From positions 9,311,510 through 9,375,509 of the forward strand of contig NZ_AP018178.1 in NCBI RefSeq assembly GCF_002368195.1: a DNA stretch of 64,000 bases, given 5' to 3'. Origin of the DNA: Calothrix sp. NIES-2100. Its GTDB lineage: Bacteria; Cyanobacteriota; Cyanobacteriia; Cyanobacteriales; Nostocaceae. The notes beneath the pieces were generated by a model that saw only the letters and a list, made by a program, of their open reading frames with translations, searched no databases and was not told the origin of the DNA. The position numbers and the translations under genes are program-made. Every line of letters starts with the position of its first letter. Positions within the stretch are counted from its first letter, which is position 1. Below, one piece after another: positions 34,855 to 45,400 of the stretch.

Positions 34855-36693
34855 TTATGCAAAAGCGGCAGTTTTCACATCGTTATTTGCAAGAATTTCT
34901 TGCAATTCATCCGCATCTACTGTTTCTTTGTCAACCAGCATTTGCGCGATTTGATCGAGGATGTGACGGTTATTAACTAACACTTCTTTAGCGCGAGTGT
35001 AAGCTACATCTACCAGTTTGCGAACTTCTTCGTCAATTGCCGCCGCAGTTTCTTCAGAAAAATCGCGCTCTGACATGATATCGCGACCAAGGAACATATT
35101 GCCTTGCTGACGACCAAGGGCTACGGGCCCAAGTTTATCGCTCATCCCAAAGCGTGTAATCATCTGACGCGCAACACGGGCTACTTGTTGTAAGTCGTTA
35201 GAAGCACCGGTGGTAACTTCTTCTTCGCCAAAGATTAATTCTTCCGCAATCCGACCGCCTAATGCTACCGCCATCTGATTTTCCAGATAAGCACGGCTGT
35301 ACAAGCCAGTATCCATCCGGTCTTCGCTAGGAGTAAACCAAGTTAAACCACCTGCACGACCACGAGGAATGATGCTAATCTTTTGTACTGGGTCATAGTC
35401 GGGCATCAAAGCACCAACTAAAGCGTGACCGGCTTCGTGATATGCTACCAAGGTTTTGCGCTTTTCGCTCATTACCCGGTCTTTCTTCTCTGGCCCAGCT
35501 AATACGCGATCAATCGCGTCGTTGATTTCATCCATCGAGATTTCGGTTAAATTCCGCCGTGCTGCTAAAATTGCGGCTTCATTTAACAGGTTAGATAAAT
35601 CTGCACCGGTAAATCCAGGGGTACGGCGGGCGATTCTATCTAAGTCCACATCTTTTGCCAATGTCTTACCACGGGCGTGAACTTTGAGGATTTCGCTACG
35701 TCCAGCATAGTCGGGACGGTCTACTACTACTTGACGGTCAAAGCGACCGGGACGCAACAGCGCTGCATCTAGTACGTCGGGACGGTTGGTAGCAGCAATA
35801 ATGATGATACCGGTATTACCTTCAAAGCCATCCATTTCGGTGAGTAGCTGGTTGAGGGTTTGTTCCCGTTCGTCGTTACCACCACCTAAACCTGCACCCC
35901 GTTGACGACCTACAGCGTCAATTTCATCGATGAAGACGATACAGGGAGCGTTAGATTTAGCTTGCTCGAATAAGTCACGGACGCGGGAAGCACCGACACC
36001 TACGAACATTTCCACAAACTCAGAGCCGGAGATGGAGAAGAATGGTACACCAGCTTCACCAGCAACAGCACGGGCTAGGAGGGTTTTACCTGTACCAGGA
36101 GGGCCTACTAGCAATACGCCTTTAGGAATTTTTGCACCAACTGCGGTAAAGCGATCGGCGTTTTTCAGAAAGTCTACAACTTCGTTTAATTCCAGTTTTG
36201 CTTGGTCAATCCCCGCAACATCACCAAATGTCACCTGGGTTTGGGGTTCCATTTGCACTCTGGCTCTGGATTTACCAAAGTTCATCGCTTGGCTACCAGG
36301 GCCACTTTGCGCACGACGTAGCAAGAAGAATAAACCAACTAGAAGCAATACTGGGAAAAATAAGCTACTGAGTGCCTTAAACCAAAATCCTTCATCGGTT
36401 TGAGGCAATACAGAAATATCAACGCCTTTTGCAGTAAGAGTATTAATTAAGTCAGGGTCGTTGACTAATGTCACTACCTTTTTGTTACCGTCTCTGGATG
36501 TAACTAACGCCGTAGAACGGTCTGCGCTTAAACTGACTTTATCTATTCTGCCTTTTTCAACTTCTTGAATAAACTGGCTGTAACGTAACGGCTCTCTGCT
36601 TTGCGGTTGCTTGTCAAAGAATGCTGTTCCTAAGGCAATGACAACGATAAACAGCAGCGCATACAGCCCTGCATTTCTCCATCTTTTATTCAC
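34855..36693 (-). CDS. ftsH: FtsH, membrane-bound ATP-dependent zinc metalloprotease
   Basis: 612 residues, normal for cyanobacterial FtsH, which degrades damaged membrane proteins including photosystem II D1. Two membrane spans near the N-terminus (about 9-25: ALLFIVVIALGTAF; about 107-125: LFFPVLLLVGLFFLL) flank an outside domain. AAA module: Walker A GPPGTGKT, Walker B CIVFIDEIDAVG, second region of homology NRPDVLDAALLRPGRFD. The protease site is HEAGHALVG with the distal acidic Asp in the peptidase domain. The start is a GTG at 36693 behind TAGGAGG (10 bases). Which of the several cyanobacterial FtsH paralogues this is cannot be told here. Confidence 0.96.
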   Translation of the reverse strand: MNKRWRNAGLYALLFIVVIALGTAFFDKQPQSREPLRYSQFIQEVEKGRIDKVSLSADRSTALVTSRDGNKKVVTLVNDPDLINTLTAKGVDISVLPQTDEGFWFKALSSLFFPVLLLVGLFFLLRRAQSGPGSQAMNFGKSRARVQMEPQTQVTFGDVAGIDQAKLELNEVVDFLKNADRFTAVGAKIPKGVLLVGPPGTGKTLLARAVAGEAGVPFFSISGSEFVEMFVGVGASRVRDLFEQAKSNAPCIVFIDEIDAVGRQRGAGLGGGNDEREQTLNQLLTEMDGFEGNTGIIIIAATNRPDVLDAALLRPGRFDRQVVVDRPDYAGRSEILKVHARGKTLAKDVDLDRIARRTPGFTGADLSNLLNEAAILAARRNLTEISMDEINDAIDRVLAGPEKKDRVMSEKRKTLVAYHEAGHALVGALMPDYDPVQKISIIPRGRAGGLTWFTPSEDRMDTGLYSRAYLENQMAVALGGRIAEELIFGEEEVTTGASNDLQQVARVARQMITRFGMSDKLGPVALGRQQGNMFLGRDIMSERDFSEETAAAIDEEVRKLVDVAYTRAKEVLVNNRHILDQIAQMLVDKETVDADELQEILANNDVKTAAFA

Positions 36694-36773
36694 TGAGGTA
36701 AATCCTCCTAATATTTTTGGTGCGATCGCGTAACTTCTCAGAAAGAGAGAGCATTTTTAAGAATTATGTTAAC

Positions 36774-37604
36774 TTATCTTAACGTATACCAAAATGGTGA
36801 CGTTGTCATGCTAAAAAAACTCCGGAGTATTTGCAAACTTTGATGGTGTGGATCATATTCTAACGATCCTTGAGGCTGCTGAACGGTATGGATGGGGACG
36901 ATTTCCATGACGCTGTTGCTGTAAGCGATCGCTTCAAATCCGGGAATTAAATCCATTGTCCAAGGTTGCTCTTTTACTTCCTGCTGCTGATATTCCAGCC
37001 ATTTGACAAGTTGCGATCGCATAATTCCTGGCAAAATCCCCACAGCTAAAGGCGGTGTCCACCAGCAGCCATCCCGCCATCCCCAAAGATTACCTGTGCT
37101 GGTTTCTAGCCAATTTCCTCCCCCATCCACTAAAATCGCTTCTTGGGCTGCTAACTGCTGGCTCAACGTTTTGGCTAACCAAGCACTCAAGTAGTTACCT
37201 GTTTTATGAGCAGGCAGACTACGAGATAGTTCTATACTAGCAACGGCGCAGACTATACCGTTGGTTTGCTTTGGTGTTAAATCTGCTGGTAACAACCTAC
37301 CTATGATCCACTCCCTACCATCGGGGAACAGGGTAATTCTGAGAACAGGAAAGTGTTCCCGTAAAATTTGGGCACCTTGACGTACCTGGTGCCAATCTGG
37401 TTCAATCCAACCAAAAGCTTTAATTGAGAACAGCAAGCGATCGCAGTGTAAACTCCAGTGAGTTAACTTGCTATCGAGGGAATTCTCATAAACCCGCATT
37501 GTCGTAAAAATTGTCGCCCCATAAAGCAACCCCGGATCGTTAATGTTTAATTCTAGGGTTTGGGACTCGAATAATTTACCGTTATACCAATAAATTACAC
37601 TCAC
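36774..37604 (-). CDS. Class IV PLP aminotransferase, aminodeoxychorismate lyase-like (PabC)
   Basis: 276 residues. Fold-type IV PLP enzyme; closest by motif to 4-amino-4-deoxychorismate lyase, which makes p-aminobenzoate for folate. WYNGKLFESQTLELNINDPG, LLYGATIFTTMRVYE, the Lys-bearing AHKTGNYLSAWLAK and LVDGGGNWLETSTGNLW, then LPGIMRSQLV are as expected. Branched-chain or D-amino acid aminotransferase is an alternative. The frame opens with a GTG at 37604 whose G immediately follows AAGGAG; homologues begin near the fourth or fifth residue, where the codon is ATT (37595) at good distance from the Shine-Dalgarno. Confidence 0.85.
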   Translation of the reverse strand: MSVIYWYNGKLFESQTLELNINDPGLLYGATIFTTMRVYENSLDSKLTHWSLHCDRLLFSIKAFGWIEPDWHQVRQGAQILREHFPVLRITLFPDGREWIIGRLLPADLTPKQTNGIVCAVASIELSRSLPAHKTGNYLSAWLAKTLSQQLAAQEAILVDGGGNWLETSTGNLWGWRDGCWWTPPLAVGILPGIMRSQLVKWLEYQQQEVKEQPWTMDLIPGFEAIAYSNSVMEIVPIHTVQQPQGSLEYDPHHQSLQILRSFFSMTTSPFWYTLR

Positions 37605-37692
37605 CTCCTTCAGGGGGATGAGGGGGACAAAGAGGACAAGGGGAGGGGGATGAGGTGGACTATTGACTATTGACCATTGACTATTGACTAAT
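37605..37692. repeat. Purine-rich and attgact repeats
   Basis: gggggatgag/gaggacaaggg repeats are followed by four attgacta/attgacca heptamer-type units (about 37659-37690). They abut the stop codon of the next gene. Confidence 0.7.
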
Positions 37693-38473
37693 CCTTTGGA
37701 GGCATAATCACTTTGTTACCTTGGGGAGTGGAAATTATTTTACCTCCTAAAGCTTCAATTTCTTTAATTGCTCTTTTACGACTGGTTGCATCTACTCCGT
37801 TATTTAATACCATTATCCATGTTGATATTTTAGCAAATTTACTATTATGATTTTGACTGATAAATTGAGCAGTTCTCTGGGAAATATTAGCTATATACTT
37901 ACTTTCTTCATCAGCAGATTTGCTCGCCCAGTCAGCACTTTTGAGAAAAGATTTTTTGGCGGCTTGAGAATTTCCTAGAAATAATAATTCATCTATGCCT
38001 TTATAACGCCATGCGTAATAAGATTTCTCTGGAACTTTAGGAGATAAGAATTTTAAACTTTCCTCCATCAATGCTGTGGAGCGTTCAGGCAATCCAGCAT
38101 ACATAGAAGTACTAGTGGATAAACCCAGATAAGCAGCTAAAAATCGTGGATCGCGTCCGAGAATAACTTCAAAATATTCTGGGCTAAAACTGTAATCTGT
38201 TTTTTTCCGGGCTTCATCGTCACCAAAATATTCTAAAAACTTGATATATACCCAATCGGCAATTAAATTATCATAGCCAAAACTGGGGGCATTTTTGAGA
38301 AAATTGAGGCGGATTCTTTCTGATTTAATTTCTGCTTCTATAGTTTCTGGTGAAGCAGTTTCTCGGCTATTTAACAGTTTGTGTAGTTGGGGATATTGCA
38401 TTAAGCCAACTCCTAACATACACAAACAAACTGTCAAAGATGTACCAATAGTTTGACGGTATAGAACAAACAT
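37688..38473 (-). CDS. Conserved cyanobacterial hypothetical protein with N-terminal membrane anchor
   Basis: 261 residues. One hydrophobic segment near the start (TIGTSLTVCLCMLGVGLM), then a helical, TPR-like body (NAPSFGYDNLIADWVYIKFL, RDPRFLAAYLGLSTSTSMYA, KSYYAWRYKGIDELLFLGNS) and a C-terminus ending GGKIISTPQGNKVIMPPKD. The pattern suggests a membrane-anchored periplasmic or lumenal helical-repeat protein. ATG at 38473. I do not know its function. Confidence 0.8.
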   Translation of the reverse strand: MFVLYRQTIGTSLTVCLCMLGVGLMQYPQLHKLLNSRETASPETIEAEIKSERIRLNFLKNAPSFGYDNLIADWVYIKFLEYFGDDEARKKTDYSFSPEYFEVILGRDPRFLAAYLGLSTSTSMYAGLPERSTALMEESLKFLSPKVPEKSYYAWRYKGIDELLFLGNSQAAKKSFLKSADWASKSADEESKYIANISQRTAQFISQNHNSKFAKISTWIMVLNNGVDATSRKRAIKEIEALGGKIISTPQGNKVIMPPKD

Positions 38474-38842
38474 TTCTTTATAGGGACTAGGGGTTAGCTA
38501 GAAACTGGTTATATGTATATATAATTACAGCACACTAAAAATTAACAGCCAAGGGAATATTTTCCGAAGGCTGAGGTTAGCATTTCGACTCTGCTCAGTA
38601 ACCAAAGGGCAGAGAATTAATAAATTTTTGCGTATAAATGCGCAAAAATTTCATAGCACTAAGTTATTAATACTCGTAATTACGGGTTTACCGAAGGAGT
38701 TGAGGAAGACACTTGGAGGGTGTCTACGTAATTCGTAATTTTCACTGAAACACCATGAATTTATAGGGAGTTTTGTTTAAGTCAGGTGTAGTAATAGTTC
38801 CAAACAGTCTTCAATTATGAATTACGAATTACGAATTACGAA
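38474..38842. other. Intergenic region with dispersed repeats
   Basis: 369 bases without a gene. Holds a degenerate ttcgactctgctcagtaac copy (38585), a small hairpin agacac/gtgtct (about 38707-38725) and a run of attacga units (38819-38843) touching the ackA stop. Confidence 0.6.
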
Positions 38843-40057
38843 TTATTTCAAAAGTTGCCAACATTGTTGAGCGATCGCCCAATCTTCTTGAGTTTGGATC
38901 ACCAATACTCGCACGGCTGATTCTGGTGTGGCAATATCAATATCTACGGGGTTGTTTTGATTTTTTTCTGGATCGATTTTCAGCCCTAAAAATCCAAAAC
39001 CTTCACAAACAGCTTGGCGAATTCCGGGAGATTTTTCACCGACACCGGCGGTAAATACTAAAACATCTAATCCCCCCAAACTGGCTAGCATCGAACCAAT
39101 CCCAGAACGCAAGCGATGTACGTAAATATCCCAAGCGAGTTGGGCACGGTAGTTACCTTGGGCGATCGCGGCGGTTACTTCCCGTAAATCGCTAGATATC
39201 CCAGAGATTCCACGTAAACCTGAAGCTTTATTGAGAACATAATCAAGCTTTTCGGCAGAACAATTAGATTCTCGTAACAGGTAAATAAGAATCCCCGGAT
39301 CAACGGAACCAGAACGACTACCCATCATCAGTCCATCTAAGGGTGTGAAGCCCATCGTGGTATCAATGCTGTGACCGTTTTTAACTGCTGCTAAAGAACA
39401 GCCGTTACCTAAATGACAATTAATTAATTTTAGCGATGCTAAATCTTTACCGAGGATGTCAGCTGCACGTTGAGCGCAGTATTGATGGCTGATACCATGA
39501 AAGCCATAGCGACGAATACCTTGTTCTACCCACTCATAAGGGCCGGGATAGATAGCTGCCGCATCGGGGATAGTAGCATGAAAACTGGTATCAAATACTG
39601 CAACTTGTTTAACTTTGCCTAAGCTTTGTTCTATGGCTTCTATCCCTTCCACCGCTGCCGGATTATGGGCTGGGGCTAGGGTAGAAAGTTGAGCGATCGC
39701 TTTTTTTACATCTTCTGTAATTACCGTACTATTACGGTAATCTTGTCCCCCATGTACTACACGATGACCTACCACATCGATTTCTGAGAGATCACCAATT
39801 ACTTTAGTAGCACCGTTAGTCAGAGTATCAAGCATATAGCTGATATTTGACTGTCGAGAATCTGCATGAATTGATTCTTGCAGTACTTCACCTGTAGCTG
39901 TTTTCACTTCAATTTCTGCTACACCTTCGTCTTGAGTCCAGTTGACTTTACCTTCCCAAAGTGGATGAGGTGCTTCCTTGGGTAAAGCATCATCACTAAT
40001 GTCATACAGACAACTTTTTTGGCTGCTAGATCCGGCATTCAGTACAAGTATTTTCAT
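38843..40057 (-). CDS. ackA: Acetate kinase
   Basis: 404 residues. Converts acetyl phosphate and ADP to acetate and ATP, part of fermentation in the dark, which fits the presence of hox genes elsewhere in the window. ASKHA motifs: MKILVLNAGSSSQKSCLYD at the start, HRVVHGGQ, VFDTSFHATIPDAA, YGFHGISHQYCA, LINCHLGNGCSLAAVKNG, TMGFTPLDGLMMGSRSGSVDP and FTAGVGEKSPGIR. The usual phosphotransacetylase neighbour is absent. ATG at 40057. Confidence 0.96.
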   Translation of the reverse strand: MKILVLNAGSSSQKSCLYDISDDALPKEAPHPLWEGKVNWTQDEGVAEIEVKTATGEVLQESIHADSRQSNISYMLDTLTNGATKVIGDLSEIDVVGHRVVHGGQDYRNSTVITEDVKKAIAQLSTLAPAHNPAAVEGIEAIEQSLGKVKQVAVFDTSFHATIPDAAAIYPGPYEWVEQGIRRYGFHGISHQYCAQRAADILGKDLASLKLINCHLGNGCSLAAVKNGHSIDTTMGFTPLDGLMMGSRSGSVDPGILIYLLRESNCSAEKLDYVLNKASGLRGISGISSDLREVTAAIAQGNYRAQLAWDIYVHRLRSGIGSMLASLGGLDVLVFTAGVGEKSPGIRQAVCEGFGFLGLKIDPEKNQNNPVDIDIATPESAVRVLVIQTQEDWAIAQQCWQLLK

Positions 40058-40075
40058 AATTATTCAAAACTCAGC

Positions 40076-40200
40076 GCTGATTTATAGGGTATGGGGTATG
40101 GGGTATGGCGCAAAAGTCAAAAGGAGCCAGTGCGTTGCGCGGGTCTCCCGCGTTGTAGCAACTGGCGTTCAAAAGTCAAAAGTCAAATAGAATTCTGAAT
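40076..40200. repeat. Repeat-rich spacer upstream of ackA
   Basis: Three ggggtat units (40083-40104), then an inverted pair around ccagtgcgttgcgcggg...caactggcg, and gtcaaaa heptamers (40112-40122, 40170-40188). No gene. Confidence 0.65.
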
Positions 40201-40264
40201 GAGCGAATTTTGAATTTTGAATTGTTTGTCTCCCTTGTCCCCCTTGTCCCCTTCCACTCATCGC

Positions 40265-42361
40265 TCAAGACTTCAACACCGTTATCGGCTGGGCTGGTAT
40301 TGAGACGGTAAAAATTGAACCGATGCCTACGGTAGATTCTACTTCAATGCGGCCGCGATGCAATTCTACCAGTTGTTTGGTTAAAGCTAAACCCAGTCCT
40401 GTACCTTCGTAGCGGCGACGATAGGGTGTATCCAGTTGCTGAAATTTTTCAAACAGTAATGGTAATTGTTCTTCGGGAATGCCAATACCTGTATCTTCTA
40501 CTTGAAAAATAGCAGAGTCGTCTTCTACCCAAACTCGCAAGGTGACGTTACCACCTTTAGGTGTAAATTTAATCGCATTAGTTAGTAAATTTAAGATAAT
40601 CCGTTCGATTCTTGTGGCATCGGCGGTAAAGCGATCGCGTCTGGGATCGATTTGCAAATCCAGTGTCAGGTGCAGCTGTTCGCTTGCAGCTTTTTCTTCT
40701 AGCGCCTTAACTGTATTTTCTGCCACATCTGTTAAGGAAAATTCTGTAATATTTAAAACTGTTTTACCTGCCTCAATTTGCGATAAATCGAGGATGTCAT
40801 TAATCATTTCTAATAAATGTTCACCACTGTCATGGATGGTTTGCAGATAATCTCGTTGGCGTTGGCTCAATTCACCTAAAGGCCAGCGTAACAGTGTTGA
40901 AGACATGCCAATCACATAAGTTAAAGGCGTAAGTAATTCATGGCTGATGGTGGCGAGAAATTCATTTCTGAGGCGGCTAGCGGCTTCGGCGGCGAGTAAA
41001 GCGTCTCTTAATGCCATTGTCCGCTCAACTACGCGCTGTTCTAAGGTATGTTTTTCTTGAGTCAGAGATCGCATTAATTCTGATTGGTGGATCGCGATCG
41101 CTAATTGTTCGGCGATCGCTGTCAGCAAGTTTTTTTCACTTTCTGTCCATTCCCGTGGAAGATTGCACTGATGAGCAATTAGCAACCCCCAAAGTTTTTC
41201 CTCAAACATAATCGGGGCGGCTATCTTGGCTCTGACTTTGACTTCTCTTAAAAAATGTAACAAACATTCTTCCAGAGCATAAGTTTTTTCCACATCATCC
41301 ACAGTTAATGTAAAGCCCTGGCGATACTTATCCCAACATTGGCAAGTCGGCAAAAAACACATTTCTTCTCTGTAATTCAAGACTGAGGGAATCGCATCTG
41401 TAGCCCTAACTTCATAAACAATACAACCCCCATGCTGTTGATAATCTTCTAGTGAGTTTTGCCCGTTGAGTGACTCTAAGGGATCTCCCCATTGAGTACT
41501 CAGGCGATTGCTCCGGTTTGCGCCATTTAAGTAACCAGTGTCGAAGGGATGTTGTACAGTTGTAAATTTGGCATCCTCAAATTTATAAATTACCAATCTG
41601 TCTAATTCCAGAAACTCGCGTACTTGGGTAACGGCTGTCGCCATAATGACTGATAAATCCAAGCTGCGGCGGATTTGGTTTGTCACCTGATTCAACAGTC
41701 GTTCTTGGACAATCTGTTTTTTCAGAGCATCTTCTACAGGCTGACAGATGTAACTACTGCTATAGTCTAGAGTCGGGGCTAATTCCACCTCTTGATTAAT
41801 TTGCGGCAAGAAACATTCTAATAACAAGAGGCTAAATTGACCTTGAAGCGTGCCATCATTAGTAGTCGGAATTTGCCGATAACGTTCCAGATTTTGATAA
41901 GTATTAGAATCAAACCCAAACAAATCTCGCAATTTTTCGACAAAGGAAGCGATCGCCTCGGCATTAAATGTCAAGCTAGTAGCCAGTTCTGCCCAATTGC
42001 GATCGCTGTAGACGTTTCTCTGGTTCGATGTAGAATAAAGTTCCTCTGGCAAATTTTCCGAATTGAGCAAACTACCAGTTGGGCTTACCCCCGTTGTCGA
42101 AACTGATGTTGTCGAGTTAATTGCTGTTTCCTCTTGGACAATATGTCCCAGCAACAGCGCACTAAAATTCTCGGAAACCAGTAGTGTAAACCTTTGCTCC
42201 TCCCAATCATCAGGTACACGAATCCTTAACAGTACAGCTTCTGTTACCACCAAAGCCCCATTTTCCACAGATTGAGCCATCTGCGCTAACAATTCCCCAA
42301 GCTGATTAAATTTATCTAAGGGTAAGGTTCGGGAGAAGCTTAAATCAGGAGAACTAAGCAT
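40265..42361 (-). CDS. GAF-domain sensor histidine kinase
   Basis: 698 residues from ATG 42361 (a TTG two codons upstream is less likely). The first about 210 residues match no domain I know. A phytochrome-like GAF domain (about 230-425) holds VREFLELDRLVIYKFEDAKF, a Cys-rich insert (CFLPTCQCW) and EECLLHFLREVKVRAKIAAP; the ECLLHFL Cys sits near the usual chromophore position, but bilin binding is only a possibility. A coiled coil leads to HisKA (ATISHELLTPLTYV) and HATPase (N-box LLTNAIKFTP, DTGIGIP, GTGLGLAL). No receiver domain follows, so its response regulator is elsewhere. Divergent from cobN, with 89 bases between starts. Confidence 0.9.
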   Translation of the reverse strand: MLSSPDLSFSRTLPLDKFNQLGELLAQMAQSVENGALVVTEAVLLRIRVPDDWEEQRFTLLVSENFSALLLGHIVQEETAINSTTSVSTTGVSPTGSLLNSENLPEELYSTSNQRNVYSDRNWAELATSLTFNAEAIASFVEKLRDLFGFDSNTYQNLERYRQIPTTNDGTLQGQFSLLLLECFLPQINQEVELAPTLDYSSSYICQPVEDALKKQIVQERLLNQVTNQIRRSLDLSVIMATAVTQVREFLELDRLVIYKFEDAKFTTVQHPFDTGYLNGANRSNRLSTQWGDPLESLNGQNSLEDYQQHGGCIVYEVRATDAIPSVLNYREEMCFLPTCQCWDKYRQGFTLTVDDVEKTYALEECLLHFLREVKVRAKIAAPIMFEEKLWGLLIAHQCNLPREWTESEKNLLTAIAEQLAIAIHQSELMRSLTQEKHTLEQRVVERTMALRDALLAAEAASRLRNEFLATISHELLTPLTYVIGMSSTLLRWPLGELSQRQRDYLQTIHDSGEHLLEMINDILDLSQIEAGKTVLNITEFSLTDVAENTVKALEEKAASEQLHLTLDLQIDPRRDRFTADATRIERIILNLLTNAIKFTPKGGNVTLRVWVEDDSAIFQVEDTGIGIPEEQLPLLFEKFQQLDTPYRRRYEGTGLGLALTKQLVELHRGRIEVESTVGIGSIFTVSIPAQPITVLKS

Positions 42362-42450
42362 GTTCAAAATTGTAGTGAGGGGCTAGCTGCTAAAGCTCAA
42401 AAGTTTGTTCTTGTATTGTAATCAACAGTTTAAGACGGTAATAGAGAATT

Positions 42451-45400
42451 ATGCATCGTGTAAGTGCCACACCCGGAGGTTGGAATCAGTCGGAAGATCT
42501 GATTTTTATAGAACAAACTCCAGCTCCCTTTGTATTCATTACGGCTGCTGATACCGACATTCAAACTTTGGCAGCTGCGGTTCCTAAACTACCTGCAATA
42601 TTCCCGGCTCTAAGAGTCGCCAACTTATTGCAATTACAGCAACAAATTAGTATAGACACTTACTGTGAGCAAGTTTTAGAATTTGCCCAGGTAATTATTA
42701 TCCGCCTCTTAGGCGGACGTTCTTACTGGACTTACGGCTTAGAAGTTGTACAAGAAATTGTTCAACGAAATAATATAAACCTCATTGTAATGCCAGGGGA
42801 CGATGCTTTTGATCCCCTGTTAATTTCTCAGTCTAACGTGCCTTTAGATATTGTTAACCAAGTCTGGCAATACTTTAACCAGGGTGGAGTTGAAAATTTT
42901 GTTAACGCACTCAAGTTTATTGCTGATACTTGCTTGTCAACTTCTTTCGCTCCCCCTTCCCCGCAGTTAGTTCCGCGTATGGGGTTGTATGAGTGGGGAA
43001 TGGGGAATGGGGAAAAGGGAGGAAGGGGACAAGGGGGACAAGGGGGACAAGGGGAGAAGAACAATTACCCATGCCCAATGCCCAATGCCCAATGCCCCAT
43101 GCCCAATGCCCAATGCCCAATGCCCAATGCCCAATGCCCCATGCCCAAAGTCGGCATTCTCTTCTACCGCGCCCATCATCTATCAGGAAATACCAAGGTA
43201 ATTGATGCTTTATGTCAATCATTGATACAGAAAAATTTACAACCTGTACCTGTGTTTGTGTCTTCATTGCGCGAACCGGATATTCAAGTTGAGTTGAGCG
43301 AGTTTTTCCAGCCAAAAGACTCAGAACCAATTGCACTGCTGTTAAATACTACAAGTTTCTCTCTGGCGCGGTTGGAAACAGAAACACCCCAGGTTGAATT
43401 ATGGGAAAACTTGGATGTGCCAGTGTTACAAGTTATTCTCAGTGGCGGAGCAGTTGAGCAGTGGGAGTCACAGTTATCAGGACTTTCTCCCCGCGATATT
43501 GCTATGAATGTGGCACTACCAGAGGTGGATGGGCGGATTATTAGTCGCGCTGTGTCTTTTAAAACAGTGCAAACGCGAAATCAAGATTTAGAAACCGATG
43601 TGGTAGTTTATGAGCCAGTAAGCGATCGCATTGAATTCGTCACCCAACTCGCAGCTAATTGGGTACGCCTGCGTTCCAAGCCACCCCAAGAACGGCGTAT
43701 TGCCTTAATTGTCGCCAATTACCCCAACCGTGATGGACGTTTAGCTAATGGTGTAGGTTTAGATACTCCCGCTAGTTGTATTGAAATTCTCCAAGCTTTG
43801 CAGTTAGCTGGCTATCTGGTGGAAAATTTACCTGCTGATAGCGATGAATTAATTCAACGTCTCACGGCTGGAGTAACGAACGATCCAGAAGGCAGAGATT
43901 GGCGTCCAGTAACGCAAAGTCTTTCTTTGTCAGAATATCAAGATTATTTCGCTACTTTACCAGAACCAGTACAACAAGGTATCTCTCAACGCTGGGGTTT
44001 AGAAGAGGACGCGGCGATGGTGAGACAGGGAGACGCGGAGAATCAATTTTTCCCCGCGTCCCCGCGTCCCCTTGTCCCCTTGTCCTCCTTCCCCATTCCC
44101 GGTATCCAACTCGGTAACATCTTCGTAGGAATTCAGCCAGCAAGAGGCTATGATCTTGACCCGAGTTTGAGTTACCATGCGCCAGATTTAGAACCCACCC
44201 ACGCCTATTTAGCTTTTTATTATTGGGTGCGGGAATGTTTTGGGGCGGATGCTGTGGTGCATGTGGGAAAACATGGCAATCTCGAATGGCTTCCCGGTAA
44301 AAGTCTAGCTTTATCGAGTAATTGTTATCCAGAAGTGGCTTTGGGGGCAATGCCTCATTTATACCCGTTTATTGTTAATGATCCTGGTGAAGGTTCACAA
44401 GCTAAACGGCGCACCCAAGCGGTAATTATCGACCATTTAACACCCCCCATGACTCGTGCAGAACTCTATGGATCGCTGCAACAACTGGAGAATTTAATTG
44501 ATGAATACTACGAAGCTGAAAGTTTAGATCCAGTGCGATTACCAATGATTCGCGATCGCATCCGCGAACTTCTGCTTCAAGAAAATTTACATCAGGATTT
44601 AGGAATTACGAATGAACAAGACATTTTAAATTTTGAAAATTTAATTTTAAATTCCATCAATGGTTATCTTTGCGAACTCAAAGAAGCGCAAATTCGTGAC
44701 GGATTGCACATTTTTGGGCAATGTCCCCAAGGACGACAGTTACGCGATTTAATAGTCGCCATCGCCCGCATCCCTAATCGCCATTCCATCGGTATCACCC
44801 GCGCCCTAGCTCAAGATTGGGGTTTAGATTTCGATCCCCTGACAGCAGATTTTTCAATGGTGAGCCAGCGCGATCTTGGGGGTTTCCCCCATGAGCGACT
44901 GGCGAACCCCGAAGGGGTCAGTGGTCAGTGGTCAGTAGTCAATGGCAAAAAATGTTACACTCTCGGTGATGTTGTTGAAGTCCTAGAAGAATACGCCGCT
45001 TTCCTAGTCGAACAACTGATAACTATTGAAGAAGGCAGATGGCAGGAGGCAAATGGCAGAAGGGAACAGTTAGAAGCGGACTCTCATCCAGATGAGTTAA
45101 AAAGACTGAACAAGAGTTCAATAGATATCTTAAACCTTTGCTCTACGGGGTTACAGCCTACAGTAAAAAATATTACTCCTTCTGCCTCCTGCCCTCTGCC
45201 TTCTGCCTTCAAAGTTCTCAACTGGATAGCTGCAAAACTCCTCCCCGCATTACAACAAACTCAGCAAGAAATTACCAACTTGCTACGCGGACTCGATGGT
45301 AAATATATCCAAAGTGCTGCATCTGGCGCACCTACACGCGGTCGCCCGGAAGTCCTGCCAACTGGTAAAAACTTTTACTCTGTCGATATTCGTGCCCTAC

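Noticed and set aside
42362..42450. Cobalamin riboswitch upstream of cobN
   Set aside because: The leader is only 89 bases and lacks the B12-box pattern.
43069..43147. CRISPR-like regular repeats
   Set aside because: Units are 7 bases, directly abutting, with no spacers; same for the gtcattt arrays at 50648 and 51602.
42917..43336. Open frames on both strands within the cobN gcccaat array
   Set aside because: They are translations of tandem heptamers in other frames; the long conserved CobN frame explains the region.
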